A DNA stretch of 64,000 nt from the NCBI GenBank assembly GCA_026018925.1, contig JAKSZU010000007.1, positions 99,597,501 through 99,661,500 of the forward strand. Direction: 5' to 3'. Within the stretch, counting starts at the first letter, position 1. The number at the start of each line of letters is the position of its first letter. Of the stretch, positions 57,180 to 64,000 are shown one piece after another. Made by a program: the position numbers and the translations under genes. The notes below the pieces were generated by a model. That model did no database searches and was not told the origin of the DNA. It saw only the letters and a program-made list of their open reading frames with translations. Source of the stretch: Tupaia tana. Taxonomy: Eukaryota; Chordata; Mammalia; Scandentia; Tupaiidae.

Positions 57180-58221
57180 TGTTTTTGCTTTCTCTGTTCC
57201 TTGAGATACTTTGCTAGGTTGCTTTTGCTTTTTAAAATTTTTTTGCTATCTTTATATTTTTTGGTCGTGAGTGCTAATTACTATACACTTTCCTCTTAGT
57301 ACTGTTCTCACTGTATGCCAAGGATTCTGGAATCATGTATTTGTGTTATCATTATTTCAAGAAATTTTTAAAATTTCATTCTTAAATTTCCTCAGTAGGT
57401 CTGAAGTCATTCTGGAGCTTTTTGTTTAGTTTTCATGTATTTGTACTTTTTCAAAAGTTCTTGTTGATTTCAAGTTTAATTTTATTATGGCCAGAAAAAG
57501 CGCTAGATATGATTTCTTTTCTTTCAAATTTGTGGTTTATTTTGTGCTGTATTATATGGTCAATCTTAGGGTATGCTCTATGTGCAGCTGAAAAAAATGT
57601 GTATGCTGTGTAAAATGTCCTATAAATGTCTGTTAGATCCATCTGGTTTATGGTATCGTTTCACACCAGGGTCTCTTGGTTTACTTGTTGTCTAGATGAC
57701 ATGTGGGAAGAGTGAGGCACTGAAATACCCAATAGTTAATGTGATAGTCTATGTTTCCCTTTTCATCTAAAGTCTTTATACATTTGGATGCTCCAATGTT
57801 GCATGTGTACATATTTAAGATCTTTATATCTTTTTGGTGAGTTGATTCCTTTTAAACTATATAATGACCTTTGTCTCTTTTCATATCCATTGAATTTCCT
57901 GTATCTGGGTGTCTGTCTCTGTTTGCAGACTTGGAAAGTTTTCAGTTAATATTTTCTGAAAGATTTTATATGTACTTTCCCATCTCCTTGCCTTCCAGGA
58001 TACCCACTAATGTAGCTATGTGATTACCTAATGATGTCCAAAATTTCCCATATATTATCTTCATTATTAATGTTTTCTTTCTTTCTTTTTCACAGTTTGG
58101 GCTATTTCAAAAATTGTGTATACAACTTCACAGATTTCTTTCTTTTTCATCCTATAACCTGTTGTTGATTCTCTCATAGAATCTATTTCCACTACTCTAT
58201 TATTCATCCCTAGGATTTCTT
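57180..58221 (-). mobile_element. Old L1 fragment, ORF2 endonuclease region to ORF1, inverted
   Basis: The antisense phrases ATTATGGCCAGAAAAAGCGC and ATATGGTCAATCTTAGGG belong to the ORF2 endonuclease/early RT region. Towards higher coordinates it passes into ORF1-like sequence. Orientation is opposite to the two preceding fragments. Confidence 0.7.
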
Positions 58222-58224
58222 TTT

Positions 58225-58430
58225 ATTGTTTTTGAATTTGCCAGAGAAAGTTAGAAAGTACCGCTCATACAGAATAATCATGCTGCAATTCCTTCTCCAT
58301 CTCTCGATTCTTTTGAGATTTGGGACATTGCACACGTTCCCAGTGTGTTTCTCAAACTGCCAGGCCCAAGATTTGAGCCACAGGATTAACCATAGAGTCT
58401 TTAACCATAATGGCATAGACTAGCCCCATC
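58225..58430 (-). mobile_element. SINE family T, old copy inside L1
   Basis: Diverged copy from GAATTTGCCAGAGAAAGTTA to GCATAGACTAGCCCC; splits the ORF1-like sequence around it. Confidence 0.7.
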
Positions 58431-59500
58431 TCCAGGGTTTCTGGTTGATTCTCTTTTGTTTATTTGATCCTTTAATTTCCCTGTGACTGCATCCTTTAAT
58501 ATTAGCCAACTGGATTATAATGGATTTGGGTCTGGTTGGACTTGGTACAAAAGACTTTGTATAGTTTCAGAGACAACGAGCAGGGTGGGGGTCATGGGGG
58601 TCTCCAAGACTGTTTACAGATGCCAGGTGAGATTAGTGATGTGCTCTAGTGATCCACTATGAGTGGTGGGGTGAGTGGGTTCCCTTGAACTGGTGGCAAA
58701 ACAAAGGAGGGAGATTCCCTGAGTTCTCAGACTCTATGGAGAGGGTGGTATCCTCCTCCAGGGGACATAGTCATGTGAAGATATCAGCTGAAAATATGGA
58801 ATGTCTGGCATCTCGCATAGGTTCTACACCAGAGGACTGTAGGTGCTAGATGTAGGAGCTATGACTTAGGGGTAGCTAGTTGTTTAGTTCAACATTTGTG
58901 TGCTGTGTTTGCAGATGGAAGAAACTGTCCACTCCAGCGTCTCACTCTCCAGCCATGGCTCCACCCTGCAGTTCATTGCAGGTGGGCAGGTTGGGGTTGT
59001 TGTTATAGGAGGCTCTGTGCACACCCTCTGGCATGTCTGCAGGGCTGGGTAGGGGCTGTGCATGTCTGCCTATACAGCTGAGGGGTGGGGCAGGAGTTGC
59101 TGCATGTCTGCTCACCTGGACCAGCAGGGGTGCACAGGCTTGGCAACCTGACTATTGGTGTGGGCAGGGGCTGCGCACATGCACACCCACCAGTCTAGAA
59201 ACATGTTCTTAATGCCTGCTTTTGGAAAATGTTCTCTGTGATGCCTCTCACAACTCCCTCACAGCCTCAGCAGTTTCTGGAATCCCCTGCAACAGTGCAT
59301 GAGTTAGGTTACTTCCTGCTGTAGCAGGAACCTACACCCAAACTGGCCTAACTTATAAAGATATCTAATTTGTACATGGCAGGGAATCCAGCCACGGCAG
59401 CTCCAGCTGTCTGCAGAGAATGGGAACTGGGCAGGCCTTGGAAGTTGCTGGAAAATAGATGTATAATAAAAATGAATGCTTGTAATACTTACAATGCTTG
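58431..59500 (-). other. Possible L1 5' UTR with imperfect tandem segments
   Basis: No family recognised. Between 59,000 and 59,200 a phrase like GGGGCTGTGCATGTCTGC recurs three or four times at intervals of roughly 60 bp. Position next to an inverted L1 5' region makes an L1 5' UTR likely, but this is inference. Confidence 0.35.
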
Positions 59501-60107
59501 GGCTCTTGTAGCTCCATAAGGTTTGAGATCACACATTAGTCACACCCAGATGCAGGATATGGGTGATGAATGGAAACCCCTCATGGTGGTGGTTGTCCAC
59601 ACTGGCGGTGCAGGAGGGCCCTACAGGAAGGTTGGGAGGCTGCTGTGGTTGGCCGACTCAGAACTTCTGGTCCCTAGTCTAGGAAGTGCTCTGTCACTGG
59701 CGGTGCTCGAAAGCCTTCAGGCAACTCTGAAGTGCTGACAAGGCTGAGAACAAATGCGCCAGCATACGATAAACTGAGGGGCCGCGCTGAAGTAGAAAGG
59801 TTCTGGTCCCAACACTGGGCAGTTTCTCGGGGACAGAAGTTGAGGAGAAGATGTTGCCAGAACCAAAACTGAGACTGATCTAGCTGTGCAGCCCAGAATC
59901 TCTTCCTCTCAGCATAGTAACCACGATCATCAGAGCAGATGACATGGACAGGACTTGCGCATGTATGTGTGCACGCCCCCAAACACCTTAAAAGTAAATT
60001 TTATTCCATGCGAATTGCACCTCAACAAAAAGAAAACTCAATGTGAAGGAGAAAAACAATGAAGGATCCAAAGGGAGTTTATTCTGGTTAAACGATTACA
60101 TGTTGAG
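59501..60107. other. No gene or clear repeat seen
   Basis: Unique-looking DNA between old L1 material and a young SINE. Confidence 0.45.
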
Positions 60108-60120
60108 CAGGAAGAGTTTT

Positions 60121-60399
60121 TTTGTTTGTTTGTTTGTTTGTTTGTTTGGAGAGGTTTTCGCTATAGGGCGCGTGTGCTCGCCAGACAGAGAGAGACATAA
60201 AGACAGAAAACGAGACATCACCCTCCAGGGGGGATGGTCACGCCGCAATTCCTTCTCCTCCATTTTCTTCTCGGGATCTTGGGCACGCACACACACGTGC
60301 CTGGCGTGAGTGTTAAGCCACCGGGTTCAGGACGCGAACCGCGGTCGACTATGTGGGAGTCCAGTGACATAGCCATTATGATAACTGCTGGGTCCTGAA
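60121..60399 (-). mobile_element. SINE family T, young copy 0.6 kb upstream of the DPT TATA box
   Basis: Near-consensus antisense copy with a (TTTG)7 tail at 60,121-60,149. Perfect 13-bp duplications CAGGAAGAGTTTT flank it (60,108-60,120 and 60,400-60,412). The nearest mobile element to the DPT promoter. Confidence 0.95.
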
Positions 60400-61013
60400 C
60401 AGGAAGAGTTTTGAGGTGTGGCTAAGTCAGGAGCTGTTTCAGTGTGGAGTTAATGCCCCGTTTAGCTTGGTTGATGCCCGTGGGCCCGTAGTAGTTCCAC
60501 ATGCAATTTAGGACTCAGAGGAGCCCTGCAAAGGGGCACACCCCTGCTGTTACCCCAGGACTAAACTATGGTGGGCCGAGGACTAGAACCTGACACCCAT
60601 GCTTACAGGATCTGAATGACTCTCTTTCTTCCTCCTGTTGTTGCGGTGTTTCCAGATCACTCTGGCACCCTCCTGCTCCTAGAAGGCTGGCTTCGAGGAC
60701 AAACGCAGGGATTCGCTGTGAGGGGCATAAGGCAGGAGGCGCTGAGGCGGGGGCAGGCACGCTGCTGACCGCGTCCTCAGGTGGATGTTTCTAAGGGCAA
60801 TGGAGCAGCCGGCTGTCCGGACCCCTGCAAGGCCATTCTGCCCAACCGTCCCTACATCTCACACGTGTCTCACATTCTCCTAGAATTCCACCTTAAAACA
60901 GTCTGACAGTGCTGATGCCAACTTCTCAGCGCGGAAAAGTTTCTCTTAGGCGATGACACACTGCGGTTGGACCGGGTCCTCCACATCTGGAAGCCACATG
61001 TCAGCAGCAGCTG
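60400..61013. other. DPT upstream region, no repeat recognised
   Basis: About 600 bp of apparently unique DNA lie between a young SINE and the DPT TATA box. It probably contains proximal regulatory sequence, but no specific binding site can be assigned by eye. Confidence 0.5.

Positions 61014-64000
<2,987 letters not shown>

Overview
This is a stretch of nuclear DNA from a placental mammal, almost entirely non-coding and densely packed with retrotransposons. The one secure protein-coding feature is the first coding exon of dermatopontin (DPT) on the + strand at 61,073-61,377, with a TATA box upstream and a splice donor at its end. The last 2.6 kb is DPT intron 1, and the first 61 kb is the DPT upstream intergenic region. 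Nothing prokaryotic is present, and there is no CRISPR array, operon or true tRNA/rRNA gene.

Species: there are no primate Alu, rodent B1/B2/ID, lagomorph C, carnivore, ungulate or bat SINEs. The dominant SINE (called family T here, roughly 30 copies) has a tRNA-like head and an unusual CpG-rich body. A second tRNA-head SINE is called family U. One copy near 9.9-10.05 kb looks like a tRNA/7SL chimera. Since 7SL SINEs are known only from Euarchontoglires, a tree shrew or colugo-like animal is a reasonable but unproven guess.

Layout: 0-12 kb holds SINEs, a hAT transposon, old L1 pieces and an inverted repeat. 12.3-16.3 kb holds a minus-strand L1 with internal deletions and nested SINEs. 20.2-23.2 kb is a 2.9-kb minisatellite of about 81 copies of a 36-bp unit, which creates ORFs of up to about 1,000 codons in several frames that are not genes. 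23-42 kb is SINE-rich intergenic DNA with a G-rich minisatellite (32.4 kb) and a 365-bp pure polypyrimidine tract (38.9 kb). 42.3-44.3 kb is a 5'-truncated minus-strand L1. 49.9-53.7 kb is a minus-strand endogenous retrovirus, 3,723 bp long, with 304/307-bp LTRs and a perfect 6-bp target duplication inside a SINE. It keeps broken gag, a dUTPase segment and the C-terminal end of integrase, has lost protease, reverse transcriptase and env, and carries a tRNA-Ile-type primer site. 54-60 kb holds ancient MIR, MER5A and L1 fragments and one young SINE. DPT begins at 61 kb.

I see no new multi-gene system. The most distinctive objects are the six-frame-open minisatellite with its CpG-decay pattern and higher-order duplication, the compact beta-like provirus with a tRNA-Ile primer site, the lineage-specific SINEs, and one unexplained 91-codon ORF (29.8-30.1 kb) preceded by an acceptor-like sequence. 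Repeat boundaries are by eye and usually good to about 5-20 bp.
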